Notes: generated by a model from the sequence alone, not told the origin. A stretch of DNA of 64,000 nucleotides from Dehalococcoidia bacterium (GCA_026003895.1 BPIC01000001.1:310001-374000), one strand, 5' to 3'. Shown: positions 52,820 through 63,025, counted from the stretch's first letter. Numbers and translations: made by a program.

Positions 52820-53174
52820 CGGTCCTCCTTCGAACATCGTCACCGCCAAGTCTAGCACGTCTATGCTGAGCGCCTCGCTCACAAGGTCTGAACGATAGAC
52901 TGACTCTATCGAAAGCAGCCGGTGCCGCCAGCGCGCCGAGCGGTCGCACGATGATGGGTCGTCGTGGGCCTCGGACCTCGATGTCCCTCGTCACCGCACG
53001 GGCCTCGCCGAGGCGGCGCCAGCGCCCCGGACGTGGAACGAGGAGGGGGCACGAAGCGCTGATTGCCACGACGTCGCCTGCTCCCAGCGACCCGATCGCG
53101 GCGCTCGCCCGGTGGCCGGGCGGCGGTATGCGGACGGGCAGGATCGGCTACCCTCAAGGCGAGCGGGGTGCGGC
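52820..53174. other. 355-bp divergent intergenic region
   Basis: It carries the promoter of the methyltransferase gene (TAGACT, 52849-52854, minus strand), a palindrome at 52893-52911 and, at the right end, TACCCT (53149-53154) for the plus-strand carrier. No gene is seen. Confidence 0.5.
52893..52911. promoter_or_regulatory. Inverted repeat CGATAGA-N5-TCTATCG
   Basis: Seven-base perfect arms around CTGAC, A+T-richer than the surroundings, upstream of the methyltransferase promoter. It looks like a dimeric regulator operator; the regulator is not identified. Confidence 0.45.
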
Positions 53175-54392
53175 GTGCAACTGACGTTCTTGGGCGGAAG
53201 CTTTGCCGTCGGCGTGTTCAACGCCTTCAATGTCTACACCATTTCACTTTGGCTGACTGCCTTCACAACGTCCTACGTTCTAATCAGCCTAATCTCCAAC
53301 TCGCGCTCGTTCGCGGGGGCGCTGGTCTCACCGCTTGCTGGGGCGTGGTCCGACCGAGTCTATCTTGGCTGGCTCGGTCGCCGGCGACCGTTCATTCTCG
53401 TCGGCGGGCTGCTCGGGGCGCTGGGGCTTGCCCTGACCCCCGCGATCGGCCGCCTCGATCTGGGGGCTGGCTGGCTGCCGGCCGATGCCTCTCGTCTCGC
53501 GCCGGCGCTCGTCGCCATCGGGCTGGTTACGCTCGCGTTCAATCTGCAGGACGATGTCCAGAAGGCGTTGCTCGCCGATTTGACGGAAGGTCCGGCGCGA
53601 GAACGGTTGTCGTCGTTTGCCGTCGTCACCGACATGGGTGGGCAGGTGCTCATCCTGGGGCTGGGCTTTCTGCTCAGCCGGGGTGGGATCGACGATGGGT
53701 TCTTCCTCGTCGCCGCTGGCCTGATCGCCGGCGGGGTGGTGCTGACCGTCCTCGGTGTGCGGGAGCCGCCACCGGCTCAGTGGGACCGCGGGACGCTCGT
53801 CCACCGTCGGCGTCCACCGCTCCGCCGCTTCCTCGCCGACTACCGCGCGGCGGCCATCTTCTGTCTGGCCGTCTTCTGCTACTGGTCGGGCGTGAACGCG
53901 GTGCTGCCGTTGGTGGCGATTTACACGCGCGACATCCTTGGCGCTGACCCCGGCGAAGCGCAGTTGTTGCCAGCGCTGCTCTTGCTCAGCACGACGCTCT
54001 TCGCCATCCCCGCCGGGCTGCTCGGCACGCGCTTGGGCAAGCGGCGGGTGCTGGCGGCAGGCTACGCCATCCTCGCGATCGCCGCGCTCTTCGCGCTCGT
54101 TATTACGACGCGCGAGCAGGGCGCCCTCGTCTTCCTCTTCGCCGGGATTGGCAATGCGGCGAGCATGGTGCTCACCGTTCCGCTGCTTGCCGACCTTGTG
54201 CCGCGTCACCAGATGGGTACGGCGACTGGTGTGCTCGCGGCGTGCACCTCGCTGTCGGCGCCGCTCTCCAGCCTTGTCTCGGGTGCGCTCGCCGATGCGC
54301 TCGGCCCGCGTTCCATCTTTCTCCTGATGACCGTCCTGACGCTGGCTGCACTCGCGCTGTTGCCGGCAGTCCAACCGTCGTCAGCATCCTGA
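53175..54392 (+). CDS. MFS carrier, sugar-transporter (GPH/SLC45-like)
   Basis: A 405-residue inner-membrane carrier with about 12 helices. SPLAGAWSDRVYLGWLGRRRPFI matches the GRRRPFI signature of the SLC45/sucrose-transporter and GPH branches, and a second, degenerate copy (GLLGTRLGKRRVLAAGY) is present. The cytoplasmic loop is basic (HRRRPPLRR). The start is GTG 53175 (VQLTFLGGSFAVG). An FGGY sugar kinase gene lies 165 bp past its end on the opposite strand. Confidence 0.86.
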   Translation: MQLTFLGGSFAVGVFNAFNVYTISLWLTAFTTSYVLISLISNSRSFAGALVSPLAGAWSDRVYLGWLGRRRPFILVGGLLGALGLALTPAIGRLDLGAGWLPADASRLAPALVAIGLVTLAFNLQDDVQKALLADLTEGPARERLSSFAVVTDMGGQVLILGLGFLLSRGGIDDGFFLVAAGLIAGGVVLTVLGVREPPPAQWDRGTLVHRRRPPLRRFLADYRAAAIFCLAVFCYWSGVNAVLPLVAIYTRDILGADPGEAQLLPALLLLSTTLFAIPAGLLGTRLGKRRVLAAGYAILAIAALFALVITTREQGALVFLFAGIGNAASMVLTVPLLADLVPRHQMGTATGVLAACTSLSAPLSSLVSGALADALGPRSIFLLMTVLTLAALALLPAVQPSSAS

Positions 54393-54556
54393 CGAGCGTT
54401 CGGCGACTGACGGGATGCTGCAGCTCGGCCCGATCACCTTTGGGAAATGGCGGTGCGTCTCCTTGCCGCGTCCTGTGAGCACGTTCAGAGGTTCTCTCGC
54501 GCCAAAGGTAGTCGCGGCGCTCGCTCGGAACGCATCCCCGGGCGATGCACCGGTCT

Positions 54557-56053
54557 TTACGCGCCTTCCGCTCGGCCTTTGAGGGTCGCCGCCTCGCTGC
54601 CGCCGAAGATGGCGCGCTCGGCGGCGAGCATCCGTGCCAGCGCCTCGCGGTAAATCGCGGTGTGAGCGGCGACCGGCTCTGCGGTCCCGGCGATGGGTGG
54701 CTGCAGCGCGTCGAGTGAGGTGAGCAGCCCCAGCCGCTCGGCGGCGAGGAGGGCGACGCCGCGGCTCGACCCTTCGGGCACGGCCGAGCGCAGCACCGGG
54801 CGGCCCAGCACGTCGGCGACGATCTGGCGGAAGGCCGCCGAGCCGAGCAGTGCGCCGCCGGTCGCTACGACGGTTGTGGTCGGCATCGGGAGGGCGCTGT
54901 CGACCGCGGCGGCGACCCGGCCGATGAGCAAGGCGATCGCCTCGAGGGCGGCGCGGTAGATCTCGATGGGCGAGCTGTTGATCCGGAGGCCGAGGAGGGC
55001 GCCGGCCACGTCCGTCCGCCAGTGTGGGCTGCGTTCGCCAGCCCAGTAGGGGAGGAGGGTGAGGTGGTGGGCGGCTGGCGGGAGGGCAGCGACCGCTTGC
55101 TCCACCTCGGGGTGCGCTGGCAGCCGCAGGGTCCGGCGCAGCCAGTCGAGCAGGCTGCCGCCGTCATTCATCGCGCCACCGAGCACAACGCGCGTCTCGT
55201 CCAGCCGATACCGCCAGAGTCCGATCGGGGCGACGGCGCTGCCGCGCCAAGCGGCGCGAACCGCGGCGGAGGTGCCGACCATAATCGCCAGCCGGTCCGG
55301 TGTGAGACAGCCAGCGCCGGCGTTGCTCGCTGCTCCGTCGCCAATGGCTGGCAGCCATGGAACGTCCGCGAGGGCAGGCCAGCGCCCCGCCAGCGCCGGC
55401 ACGAGCCCGCGTCGGACCACGTCCAACGAGACGACTGGTGGGAGTTGTTCCGGTCGCACACCGACGGCGGCGCAAAGCTCGGGGTCCCAGCGGCCGGCGT
55501 CTTGATCGAAGAGACCCGTTGCGGACACCATCGAGAGGCTCGTGCTGGCAGGCTGGCCGCTCAACTGCTCGGCGAGGTAGTCGGCGAAGGAGAGCCACCG
55601 CACGGTGGCAGCGAACGCTGTCGGCTGGGTTCGTCGCAGCCAGATGAGCTTCGCCGGCCAGTAAGAAGCGTGGATCAGGCAGCCGGTGCGAGCGTGGACG
55701 GCGGCGGCATCAAGCGTTGCGCGCAGCGTCTCAGCGTCCGGGCCGCTGCGACCGTCCATCCAGAGCAGGAGCGGCGTCACCGGCCGGCCGTCGCGCCCGA
55801 CGCCGAGCAGGCTGTGCCAGAACGTTGTTACCCCGACTGCCGCCACCGGCCGGTCGATCCGGACGCCATCGATGGCGCGCACGACGTCGGCAACCAGCGC
55901 CTCGGGGTCGAGGGTTGCGCCGCCATCGGTGGTGGTCGCCGGCCGATAGCGCACGCTTGACACACTACCAAGGCCCCGACCGCGCGGGCTAAAGAGCAGG
56001 GCGCGGCAGGACGACGTGCCGATATCGAGGGCAAGCAAAGCAGGGCGGCTCAC
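54557..56053 (-). CDS. FGGY-family carbohydrate kinase (gluconokinase/xylulokinase-like)
   Basis: A 498-residue two-domain kinase. ALLALDIGTSSCRALLF is the phosphate-binding strand of the N-terminal FGGY domain. LLLWMDGRSGPDAETL carries the conserved W-x-D-x-R, and the C-terminal domain has the FGGY-C signature TTVVATGGALLGSAAFRQIVAD. The start is GTG 56053 with GGTGGAG upstream. The closest reading is gluconokinase, by the DGR loop and length; xylulose and ribulose kinases cannot be excluded. Confidence 0.88.
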   Translation of the reverse strand: MSRPALLALDIGTSSCRALLFSPRGRGLGSVSSVRYRPATTTDGGATLDPEALVADVVRAIDGVRIDRPVAAVGVTTFWHSLLGVGRDGRPVTPLLLWMDGRSGPDAETLRATLDAAAVHARTGCLIHASYWPAKLIWLRRTQPTAFAATVRWLSFADYLAEQLSGQPASTSLSMVSATGLFDQDAGRWDPELCAAVGVRPEQLPPVVSLDVVRRGLVPALAGRWPALADVPWLPAIGDGAASNAGAGCLTPDRLAIMVGTSAAVRAAWRGSAVAPIGLWRYRLDETRVVLGGAMNDGGSLLDWLRRTLRLPAHPEVEQAVAALPPAAHHLTLLPYWAGERSPHWRTDVAGALLGLRINSSPIEIYRAALEAIALLIGRVAAAVDSALPMPTTTVVATGGALLGSAAFRQIVADVLGRPVLRSAVPEGSSRGVALLAAERLGLLTSLDALQPPIAGTAEPVAAHTAIYREALARMLAAERAIFGGSEAATLKGRAEGA

Positions 56054-56441
56054 GCCACTCCACCACTCGAGCTGAGAGGAGAGAACGCCTCCTCGGGATT
56101 CCCGTCGGTGTGCAGCGCGAGGTTGGCGCTCAACTCGTCGCTCGCCTCCTGAGCGCCCTGAAGCCTGTCGGTGCGTGGCCGCTGCCGACGGGAATAGCCG
56201 GACCGGGTCGGCGCCGACACCGTCGGCCACGTTTCGTCCGGCGCACGGGCGATCATGATCGGAGTCTGGCGCATGGCCTCCTCGCTCTGCATCGCTTCGG
56301 TTGGTGGGGCCGCCTTCGATGGCGATCCGCCGCTGCGTCGATACCGCGAGCGAGCTGGACGGCGGGGCGGCAGGCGATCAGCGTGCTCCCCTCGTGTCAC
56401 CCCCACGTGGTGCGGCGTCGCCTGCTCCAGCAGGAGCTTCG
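56054..56441. other. 388-bp intergenic region, no gene recognised
   Basis: A 118-codon minus-strand frame exists but is Arg/Ser/Pro-rich without motifs, overlaps the kinase start and is not supported. I see no repeat or strong hairpin. Confidence 0.45.
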
Positions 56442-57182
56442 CTATTGCTGCTGGATGCTATAGGTGATGCCGGTGTATGGGTCATACAGGCCGGCTTGGC
56501 CGGAGCCGTCGTGGAAGCCGAGAAAGCCCCGCAGCGGCTTCGTTACCGATAGCGGGGCGTCGGGAACGATCAGCTCGAGGCGCGGCTGGGACGGTCCGCC
56601 AGTATCGAGCAGGACGATCCGAATGGCGACATCATCTGGTAGCTTGGTGAGTTGGCGCATCGGGCCGGAACTGACCGGCGTATCGCTCACCACCCGCCAG
56701 CCGAGCTGGCCGGTGTAGAAGTCGATCGCCTCGGGCGGAGCGCCGATCGGGCAGAGACCCGGCTCGGAGAAGAGGGTTTCGCCGCGCCAGGTGGCGAAGG
56801 CGGGACTCTCGATCTGCATGAGGCCGAGCCGCTCCCCGTCCGGACCGAGCACCATGGCGTGGCGCACCGGTTTCGCACCGAAGTGGTACGCGACCGGCCC
56901 AGACCAAAGCGCCGCGCCTTGAGCCGTCAGCGTGGCGATCGCTTGGTCGAGGTCGTGAGTGTAGAAGTCGATTGCGAGCACGCCGCGGGAGAGGAAGTCC
57001 GGCGCGGGATCGCCACTGGTGGTCGGCGTAATGATGAGCCGGCAATCGGGCCGCCGCTCGAGCGCGAGCGTATTGGGTGCGCCAGCGAGGGGCCGGTAGC
57101 CGAGCGCAGCGTAGAAGGCGCGCGAGCGGTCGGGGTCGCGCGCCGCGAGATGCACGTCGAGCAGCGTGCCGGTGCGGCTCAC
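56442..57182 (-). CDS. Two-domain VOC protein
   Basis: A 246-residue protein with domain 1 (LLDVHLAARDPDRSRAFYAA, HDLDQAIATLTAQGAALWS) and domain 2 (GAPPEAIDFYTGQLGWRVVS, GQAGLYDPYTGITYSIQQ). It starts at GTG 57182, whose GTGA overlaps the TGA of the binding lipoprotein gene, so the two are translationally coupled. The role of a VOC protein beside a peptide-type binding protein is unclear. Confidence 0.85.
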   Translation of the reverse strand: MSRTGTLLDVHLAARDPDRSRAFYAALGYRPLAGAPNTLALERRPDCRLIITPTTSGDPAPDFLSRGVLAIDFYTHDLDQAIATLTAQGAALWSGPVAYHFGAKPVRHAMVLGPDGERLGLMQIESPAFATWRGETLFSEPGLCPIGAPPEAIDFYTGQLGWRVVSDTPVSSGPMRQLTKLPDDVAIRIVLLDTGGPSQPRLELIVPDAPLSVTKPLRGFLGFHDGSGQAGLYDPYTGITYSIQQQ

Positions 57183-58741
57183 TTGAGCTTGTAGATCGCC
57201 GCGAGATCGAGCGAGGTGTCTGGCGCGGCAAAGACGTCCTTCACTTTGGGGTTTGTCGTCCAGGCGAGCGTAGGGTAGTAGACGGGCGCAACGGGCGCTT
57301 CCTCGTAAACGAGGGTGACCATGTCCTTCAGGAGCTGTGCTCGCCGGTTCGGATCGACCTCGGTGCGTTGGGCGGTGTAGAGCTGGGCGAAGCGCTCGTT
57401 GCGCCACGTGACGCGCGCCTCGACGCGGTTAGCGACGTTTTCGACGAACTGGTAGGCTGCGTCGGCGTCGCGCACATCGCCGTCGGTCGAGCGGCTGATC
57501 CAAATGTCGTCGATCGGGCCAAGGTTCGAGCGCTCGACGAACACGGCGAAGTCGACGAGCTGCAGCTCGAGCTCGATACCGAGCTCCTTCCACATCCCAC
57601 CGACCGCCTCGGCAAAGGTGCGGCCGCCGGCGGTCAGTGTCGCCTTCATCTTGATGTTGGCGTTGGCGTAGCCGGCCTCGGCCATCAGTTGCTTCGCCTG
57701 CTGGACGTTGTATGGGTAGTTGCGGAGATCTTTTTGGTAGCCGTTTGCTGCCGGGCTTGCCATCTGCCACGCTGGCGTCACGAGGCCGCGGAAGAGGGTC
57801 TTGGCGATCGTCTCGCGGTCGATGGCGTAGTTCAGGGCAAGGCGGACGCGCTTGTCGCGCAATGCTGGATGCCCGCCGATGGTGTTGAACTCCATGTACC
57901 ACGCGCCGGGGAAGACGCCCTCGGAGACGTTGTAGCCCATGCCCTTGAGGGCGATGATCTGATCGGCCATCAGATCGTAGGCGGCGTCGAGGTCGCCGGT
58001 GCGCATCCCGGCTTGCAAGGTGGTGCGGTCGGGCGTAAAGCGCAGCTCGAGCCGCTTGGTCTTGCCCTTGCCGCGCCAAGAGCCGTCCCACGCCTCGAAG
58101 ACGACGCGATCGCCTGCCACGTACTGGACCACCTTGTAGGGCCCGCTGCCGACGGCCTTCGCCCCCTGGAACTCGGCGACGCCAGTCGCCTCAAAATACT
58201 TCGGCGGGATCATGCGCAGCAGATTGAAGCGGCGGACGAGCAGCGGATCTTCGCTCTTGGTGATGACACGGAACGTCGTCGGGTTTGGCGCTTCGACACG
58301 GTCGACGGTGGCGAAGGTAGGCCGCTCGATCGCCCGGGTCTCGGGGTTCATGAAGCGGTCGAAGTTCCACTTCGCGGCGGCAGCGTCAAACACCTCACCA
58401 TTCGAGAACTTGACGTCGTCGCGCAAGGTGAACTCCCACGTGGTTCGGTCGACGGAGCGCCACGAGCGTGCTAGCCACGGCTGAATCTGGCCATTGCGGT
58501 CGTAGCGCACGAGCTGGTCGTAGATCGGGTCGAAGGCAAAGGCGCCGGTTTGGGCGACGACGGGGTGCGGATCGAGGCTTGGCAACGAAACTGGGTAGCC
58601 GATCGCAATGGTATCGGCGATCTCGGCAGCGGGTGCGCTGGTCGCGCCGGCCGCTGGCCCAGTCGAGCCGGATGGTGCCGTCGGCGCACACGCGATGGTG
58701 ACGATCGCAAGTAGTGCGAGCAGGTGCGCGAAGCGAGGCAT
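57179..58741 (-). CDS. ABC-type peptide/nickel-family (SBP_bac_5) substrate-binding lipoprotein
   Basis: A 520-residue exported protein. The lipobox LLAIVTIACAP places the lipid on Cys18. The SBP_bac_5 (DppA/OppA) features are present: NGQIQPWLARSWRSVDRTTWEFTLRDDVKFSNG, NYPYNVQQAKQLMAEAGY and the terminal EEAPVAPVYYPTLAWTTNP. The start is ATG 58741 with AGGAGGAG upstream. No permease or ATPase genes are next to it, and a VOC gene overlaps its end. Confidence 0.93.
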   Translation of the reverse strand: MPRFAHLLALLAIVTIACAPTAPSGSTGPAAGATSAPAAEIADTIAIGYPVSLPSLDPHPVVAQTGAFAFDPIYDQLVRYDRNGQIQPWLARSWRSVDRTTWEFTLRDDVKFSNGEVFDAAAAKWNFDRFMNPETRAIERPTFATVDRVEAPNPTTFRVITKSEDPLLVRRFNLLRMIPPKYFEATGVAEFQGAKAVGSGPYKVVQYVAGDRVVFEAWDGSWRGKGKTKRLELRFTPDRTTLQAGMRTGDLDAAYDLMADQIIALKGMGYNVSEGVFPGAWYMEFNTIGGHPALRDKRVRLALNYAIDRETIAKTLFRGLVTPAWQMASPAANGYQKDLRNYPYNVQQAKQLMAEAGYANANIKMKATLTAGGRTFAEAVGGMWKELGIELELQLVDFAVFVERSNLGPIDDIWISRSTDGDVRDADAAYQFVENVANRVEARVTWRNERFAQLYTAQRTEVDPNRRAQLLKDMVTLVYEEAPVAPVYYPTLAWTTNPKVKDVFAAPDTSLDLAAIYKLK

Positions 58742-59054
58742 AGCTCTCCTCCTGAACTGCTACCCCTGCCGGCGGCGAGCATCGGAACGGTAGCGAGCGG
58801 GCGTACCGAATGCCGATATTTTTGCACAGACTTGCACGACTACTGCAATCCGACGGCGGATCGTCGCAAAACGACGGGGATCGTGGTTGCCCCGCTATCG
58901 GCTGATCGCCGGTGGGTGACCGGCTGTCAGCTGGCCCGCCGATCTGGCCGAAGGCTGGCGCGGCGCTGCGATCGCAGCCGAATGACGGGCTTGGACGAGG
59001 GCGTCGCGCTCGGCCAGCGAACGTGTGGGGCGCCACGGCGCCCCGCGCTTCTCG
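58742..59054. other. 313-bp region between ABC permease gene and binding lipoprotein gene
   Basis: No gene is seen. It contains the lipoprotein promoter region (GCTACCGT, with -10 TACCGT at 58787-58792 on the minus strand) and a TTGCAC repeat cluster at 58822-58848. Confidence 0.5.
58822..58848. promoter_or_regulatory. TTGCAC/TGCAA repeat cluster upstream of the binding lipoprotein
   Basis: TTGCAC at 58822-58827 and 58832-58837, with TGCAA at 58844-58848, gives a direct repeat plus an inverted TTGCA-N7-TGCAA. It lies 30 bp upstream of the predicted -10 box and may be an operator. Confidence 0.4.
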
Positions 59055-59897
59055 CTACCGCTCCCGACCATAGAGGCGCATCGTCAGCGGTCCGAAGACA
59101 GCAACGAGGACGGCGCTCGCGATCAGGACCAGAGCGATTTCGGGCTGCGCCGTGCCGGCCATCAGGCCCCGGACGGCCGTTGCGAGGTGGGAGATCGGGT
59201 TGGCGTTGACGAACGCTTGGAGCCAACCGGGCATCGTCGCCGGGTCGACGAAGATGTTGCTGGCGAAGGTGAGCGGGAAGAGGAACAGCATGCTGGTCAT
59301 CATCACGGCGTTCTGGGTGCGCACCACCAGCCCGAGCGATGTCCAGGCCCACGAGAGGCTGAACGAGAAGACAAGCAGCAGCGCCACGCCGAGCAGCACC
59401 CCGATGACGCCGCCGGCTGGCCGGAAGCCGAGGACGAGACCGAGGACGATCACGATCGTCGAGGCCATGGTGTAGCGCGCGGCGTCGCCGAGCAACATGC
59501 CGACGATCGCCGCCGGTCGCCAGATTGGCAAAGTCCGAATGCGGTCGAAAAAGCCCTTCTCGATGTCGATATTCAGCCCAAGCCCGGTGTACATCGTGAT
59601 GAGGACGACCGTCTGGACCAGTACGCCCGGTAGCAGGTACTGCAAATAGGCGTCCGTCGATCCGGCGAGCGCACCGCCAAAGAGGTAGGTGAACATCAGG
59701 GTGAACATCACCGGAAAGATGGTGACATCAATCAGTTGTTCTGGGACGTGCTTGATCTTCAGCATCGCCCGCCAGAAGAACGTGAGCGAAGCGGTAAGCG
59801 CGTTCGCTCGTGGCGGACGGACGCGGGGGGAGAGCGCTGCCCGGAGGGTGTCGTCGACGATCGGTCGGGCGGGGGTCAGGATGGGAGTCGAAGTCAT
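59055..59897 (-). CDS. ABC-2 type exporter permease (DrrB-like)
   Basis: A 280-residue permease with six hydrophobic helices ([79 protein letters not shown] loop). The [15 protein letters not shown] end is typical of DrrB/ABC-2 membrane proteins. Its ATG overlaps the end of the ATPase gene (ATGA), so the pair is co-translated. The function is export of a hydrophobic compound or drug. Confidence 0.92.
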   Translation of the reverse strand: MTSTPILTPARPIVDDTLRAALSPRVRPPRANALTASLTFFWRAMLKIKHVPEQLIDVTIFPVMFTLMFTYLFGGALAGSTDAYLQYLLPGVLVQTVVLITMYTGLGLNIDIEKGFFDRIRTLPIWRPAAIVGMLLGDAARYTMASTIVIVLGLVLGFRPAGGVIGVLLGVALLLVFSFSLSWAWTSLGLVVRTQNAVMMTSMLFLFPLTFASNIFVDPATMPGWLQAFVNANPISHLATAVRGLMAGTAQPEIALVLIASAVLVAVFGPLTMRLYGRER

Positions 59898-60862
59898 GCC
59901 GCGTCCTCCAATGGTTCTTCGGCGCGGTGGCCGGTGAGGGCAAGAAACACCTCGTCAAGGCTGGGCCGGCCGAGCGAAAAGTCGGTCACTGCGATGCCGG
60001 CCTGCGCCAGCGCGGCGAGTGCGTGCGCCGCCCGCTCGGCGTCGGACACGCGGGCTGAGAGCGCCGCCGGATCTGGTTCGCGGTAGAGCGCGACGCCGAG
60101 CGCCCGTTCGAGGATCTGTTCGGCCTGCGGCCGCTGTTCGGGGTCAAGAAGGCGAAGGTGGAGGGCCCCCGTGCCGACTGAGGCCTTAAGTTCGCTTGGA
60201 GTCCCCTCGGCGATCACCCGGCCGTGGTCGATGACGGCGACCCGGTCGGCAAGCTGATCGGCTTCTTCAAGGTATTGCGTGGTGAGCAGGACGGTCGTGC
60301 CGCCGGCGACGAGGGCGCGGACGATCTCCCAGACCTGGCTGCGGCTGCGCGGGTCGAGGCCGGTGGTTGGCTCATCGAGGAAGATGAGGTCGGGGGTAAC
60401 GACGATGCTGGCGGCGATGTCGAGCCGACGGCGCATTCCACCCGAGTAGGTCTTCACCCGCCGCCCGGCGGCCTCGGCGAGGCCGAAGGCCTCGAGCAGC
60501 TCTGCTGCGCGCGCCCGGGCTTGGCTGCCTGAGGAGCCGAGCAGCCGCCCGAGCAGGATGAGGTTTTCCTGCCCGGTCAGGTCTTCGTCGACCGAGGCGT
60601 ACTGGCCGGTGAGGCTGACGCGAGCGCGCACGGCATCTGCCTCTCGGACGACGTCGTGACCAAAGACGCGTGCCCACCCGCCGTCGGGCCGGAGCAGAGT
60701 CGTGAGCATGCGGATGGTCGTCGTCTTTCCTGCGCCGTTGGGGCCGAGAACGCCGTAGACGAGGCCTTGGCTGACAGTCAGGTCGACGCCGTCGACCGCC
60801 CGGGTCGTACCGAACCGTTTGGTGAGCCCGGCGGTTTCGATCGCGAGTTCGCGCGAGGTCAT
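59894..60862 (-). CDS. ABC transporter ATPase (DrrA-like)
   Basis: A 322-residue ATPase with Walker [16 protein letters not shown]-loop [15 protein letters not shown], signature [14 protein letters not shown], Walker [14 protein letters not shown]-loop [15 protein letters not shown] and a C-terminal DrrA-type regulatory extension ([17 protein letters not shown]). The start is ATG 60862; the open frame further upstream is Arg-rich and lacks an SD. Together with the permease it makes a complete homodimer-type efflux ABC system. Confidence 0.94.
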   Translation of the reverse strand: MTSRELAIETAGLTKRFGTTRAVDGVDLTVSQGLVYGVLGPNGAGKTTTIRMLTTLLRPDGGWARVFGHDVVREADAVRARVSLTGQYASVDEDLTGQENLILLGRLLGSSGSQARARAAELLEAFGLAEAAGRRVKTYSGGMRRRLDIAASIVVTPDLIFLDEPTTGLDPRSRSQVWEIVRALVAGGTTVLLTTQYLEEADQLADRVAVIDHGRVIAEGTPSELKASVGTGALHLRLLDPEQRPQAEQILERALGVALYREPDPAALSARVSDAERAAHALAALAQAGIAVTDFSLGRPSLDEVFLALTGHRAEEPLEDAA

Positions 60863-61014
60863 GGCTGCCTTTCTGCGCCGCGCGGAGGGGCGGCGTCGAA
60901 CGTTTGTTCGCTGCTCATCGTACTGGCTGGCCTCGGTTCGGTCAACTCCTTCGATGAATGATTTTCGGCGGCGCCGGCGGCGGGTATGATGCGCCGGATG
61001 GCCGGAGCGAGACG

Positions 61015-61755
61015 ATGATCCGTGCGACGGTGACAATGTGGCGCTCTCCCCGCATGATTGCCTACGTGGTGCTGTCGGCGGTGGTGTATGCCGTGCCGCT
61101 CGTCGCCTTCAAGACGGCGTTGGTGTTGATTCCGGGGGTGACGGAACTCCGGGCGGCGGGTCTTGTGCCACCGGCGCTCTCGCTCCTCTTCGGCCCGGCG
61201 GCGGCGTGGGGCTGTGCGCTTGGCAACTTGGCTGGCGACGTGCTCGGCGGCACGCTCACGGCCGGGTCGATCGCTGGGTTTGTCGGGAATTTCCTGCTGG
61301 GCTTCCTTCCCGCGGCACTCTGGGGACGGCTCGGGCTCGCCTCGAGCGGCGAAGAACCGGCGCTGCGGTCGGTTGGCTCGTGGCTGGAGTATGTCATCGT
61401 CGTCTTTCTCGCCGCAACGGCGACCGGCACGACGATCGGCTGGGGGGTGGAGGCGGCCGGGCTGGTGCCATTCGGCGTCTTAGCGAGCATCATCGTTTTC
61501 AACGACACGCTGGCAGGTGTGGCAGGCGGCATCATCGTCGCGTTGCTCTACCGGCCGCTGAAGGCGCGTGGCCTGACGTGGGATCGCACGATCGAGCGAC
61601 CGGAGCCGCGGCGTGGCTTTCTCGGCCAAGCGCTGGTCGCGCTTGGCGGCGCGGGTGGTTGGATCCTCGGCACGACTTGGGTCGCGCCGCCGTTGGTGCT
61701 CCCCGTGGTCGGGGTGTGCGTCTTCGGTGTCGTAGTCGGCGCGGCGCTGCTGTAG
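61015..61755 (+). CDS. ECF-type (QueT-like) S-component membrane protein
   Basis: 246 residues with six hydrophobic helices. [20 protein letters not shown] and [18 protein letters not shown] match the substrate-binding S component (QueT-like) of energy-coupling-factor importers. The C-terminal tail, including a seventh hydrophobic stretch ([20 protein letters not shown]), is longer than usual. The start is ATG 61015 behind GGAG, and TATGAT (60985-60990) is a -10 box. EcfA/EcfT genes are not nearby, so it would share a common energising module. The cargo (queuosine precursor or another vitamin) is not determined. Confidence 0.65.
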   Translation: MIRATVTMWRSPRMIAYVVLSAVVYAVPLVAFKTALVLIPGVTELRAAGLVPPALSLLFGPAAAWGCALGNLAGDVLGGTLTAGSIAGFVGNFLLGFLPAALWGRLGLASSGEEPALRSVGSWLEYVIVVFLAATATGTTIGWGVEAAGLVPFGVLASIIVFNDTLAGVAGGIIVALLYRPLKARGLTWDRTIERPEPRRGFLGQALVALGGAGGWILGTTWVAPPLVLPVVGVCVFGVVVGAALL

Positions 61756-61759
61756 CGGC

Positions 61760-63025
61760 TTAGCGCAGCGGCGCGATGCTCGCCACGATCGGCAAGCCGA
61801 GCTCGGGGTTGCCATCGGCGCCAGCGCGGTCGTTGCGGACGTGAGCGACCAGCACCTGCTCGGGCGAGAGCTGAATGAGATAGCCCCAGCTTGGGGTGTT
61901 GTTCTGCGTGTTGGTCCCCTGAAAGCGGCGCACTTGGAGCCCGCCGAAGGTGGCAGCCCCAACCTGACGGACATTGCGCCCGAAGCTGTCGAGAGTCTGA
62001 CGCTCCGCCTCCGCCAGGGTCGAGACGCCGGTTGCAGCGAATGAGACGCTGCGACTGGCCGGTCCGATTCGACCAGGGGCGGTGACGGTCGCGCCGGCGC
62101 CGTCGTTGAAGACGATCGTCCAGTCCTCCGGATATTGGAACCGGTAGCCAATGATGGGATCGAGATAGGACGAGAGCGGGCGAATGACCGATCCGGGGCC
62201 GATGAGCAGCGTCTGGAGGATGAGCGTGAGGGCGAGCTCGGCCGGCGTCAAGACCGCTCGGTTTGGCGCAAGGCGGGGAAGGGTAACGCGGACGCTCCAG
62301 ACCTGCCCGCCGAGCTTCGGGGCGACGAAATAGGTGCGGCTGATGCTCTGACCGCTCGCGTCTTCAATTAAAAAGATGTTGGCGGTGGGAGACTGAAAGT
62401 ACTCGGCGGCGAGGGTCGCCGGGTTGGAGAGGGTTTGCATCTCGTCAAATGCCCATTCGTCGAGGGCGGGGCCGACAATCGCCGTCAACGGGGTGAGCGT
62501 GATCTGATAGGTGGCGGTTGGCGGTCCTGCGACGACGATGCTACCGCCTTGGACCGTCGCGCTCGCGTCGAGGGGGAAGCGGAAGGCGACGTTCGTCCCT
62601 TCGGCGATCCAGTGGCGCACCGCGCCGGGCGATACTTGCTCGGGCTGAATCGCTGGGCTGCCGTAGAGGCCGCTGACGGAGAAGATCTCCTCCGGCCACT
62701 GTTCGGGCAGACTGAGATCGGGCGGGAACGCGGTGCCGGGGCCGGCGACGGCGTTCCAGACGCCGTTCTTGCGCTGGAGAATGACGGTCGAGGGATCGGT
62801 GATCCCCGGCTTCGGGAAGAACCGGACGAGAGCCCAATTGCCGAGGACGCGCGTGATGTCGACGCGGACAGGGACGAGCGACGCGCCGCTCTCGCGCAGG
62901 CGGTCCAGCGCCGCCTGCTTGAGCTGCTGGGCGCTTTGGGCGGGTGGCGCGGCGTGGGCATGGGGAAGCAGCGTCAGCAGCAGCGCTGCCAGCAGGCTCG
63001 TGCGGAGCAATCGTCCGAGGGCCAT
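61760..63025 (-). CDS. Secreted protein of unknown function with two-part beta-rich region
   Basis: 421 residues with a cleavable signal peptide (LLRTSLLAALLLTLLPHAHA). Notable stretches are LVPVRVDITRVLGNWALVRFF, IVGPALDEWAFDEMQTLSNP and YLDPIIGYRFQYPEDWTIVF, the last resembling the PsbP/DUF1795-like fold entry. No enzyme motif is seen. The start is ATG 63025. It converges with the S-component gene, ending 4 bp from its stop. Confidence 0.72.
   Translation of the reverse strand: MALGRLLRTSLLAALLLTLLPHAHAAPPAQSAQQLKQAALDRLRESGASLVPVRVDITRVLGNWALVRFFPKPGITDPSTVILQRKNGVWNAVAGPGTAFPPDLSLPEQWPEEIFSVSGLYGSPAIQPEQVSPGAVRHWIAEGTNVAFRFPLDASATVQGGSIVVAGPPTATYQITLTPLTAIVGPALDEWAFDEMQTLSNPATLAAEYFQSPTANIFLIEDASGQSISRTYFVAPKLGGQVWSVRVTLPRLAPNRAVLTPAELALTLILQTLLIGPGSVIRPLSSYLDPIIGYRFQYPEDWTIVFNDGAGATVTAPGRIGPASRSVSFAATGVSTLAEAERQTLDSFGRNVRQVGAATFGGLQVRRFQGTNTQNNTPSWGYLIQLSPEQVLVAHVRNDRAGADGNPELGLPIVASIAPLR

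Noticed and set aside
51377-52855. 492-codon plus-strand frame opposite the SAM methyltransferase gene
   Set aside because: Antisense to an unmistakable Rossmann methyltransferase with an SD-led start.
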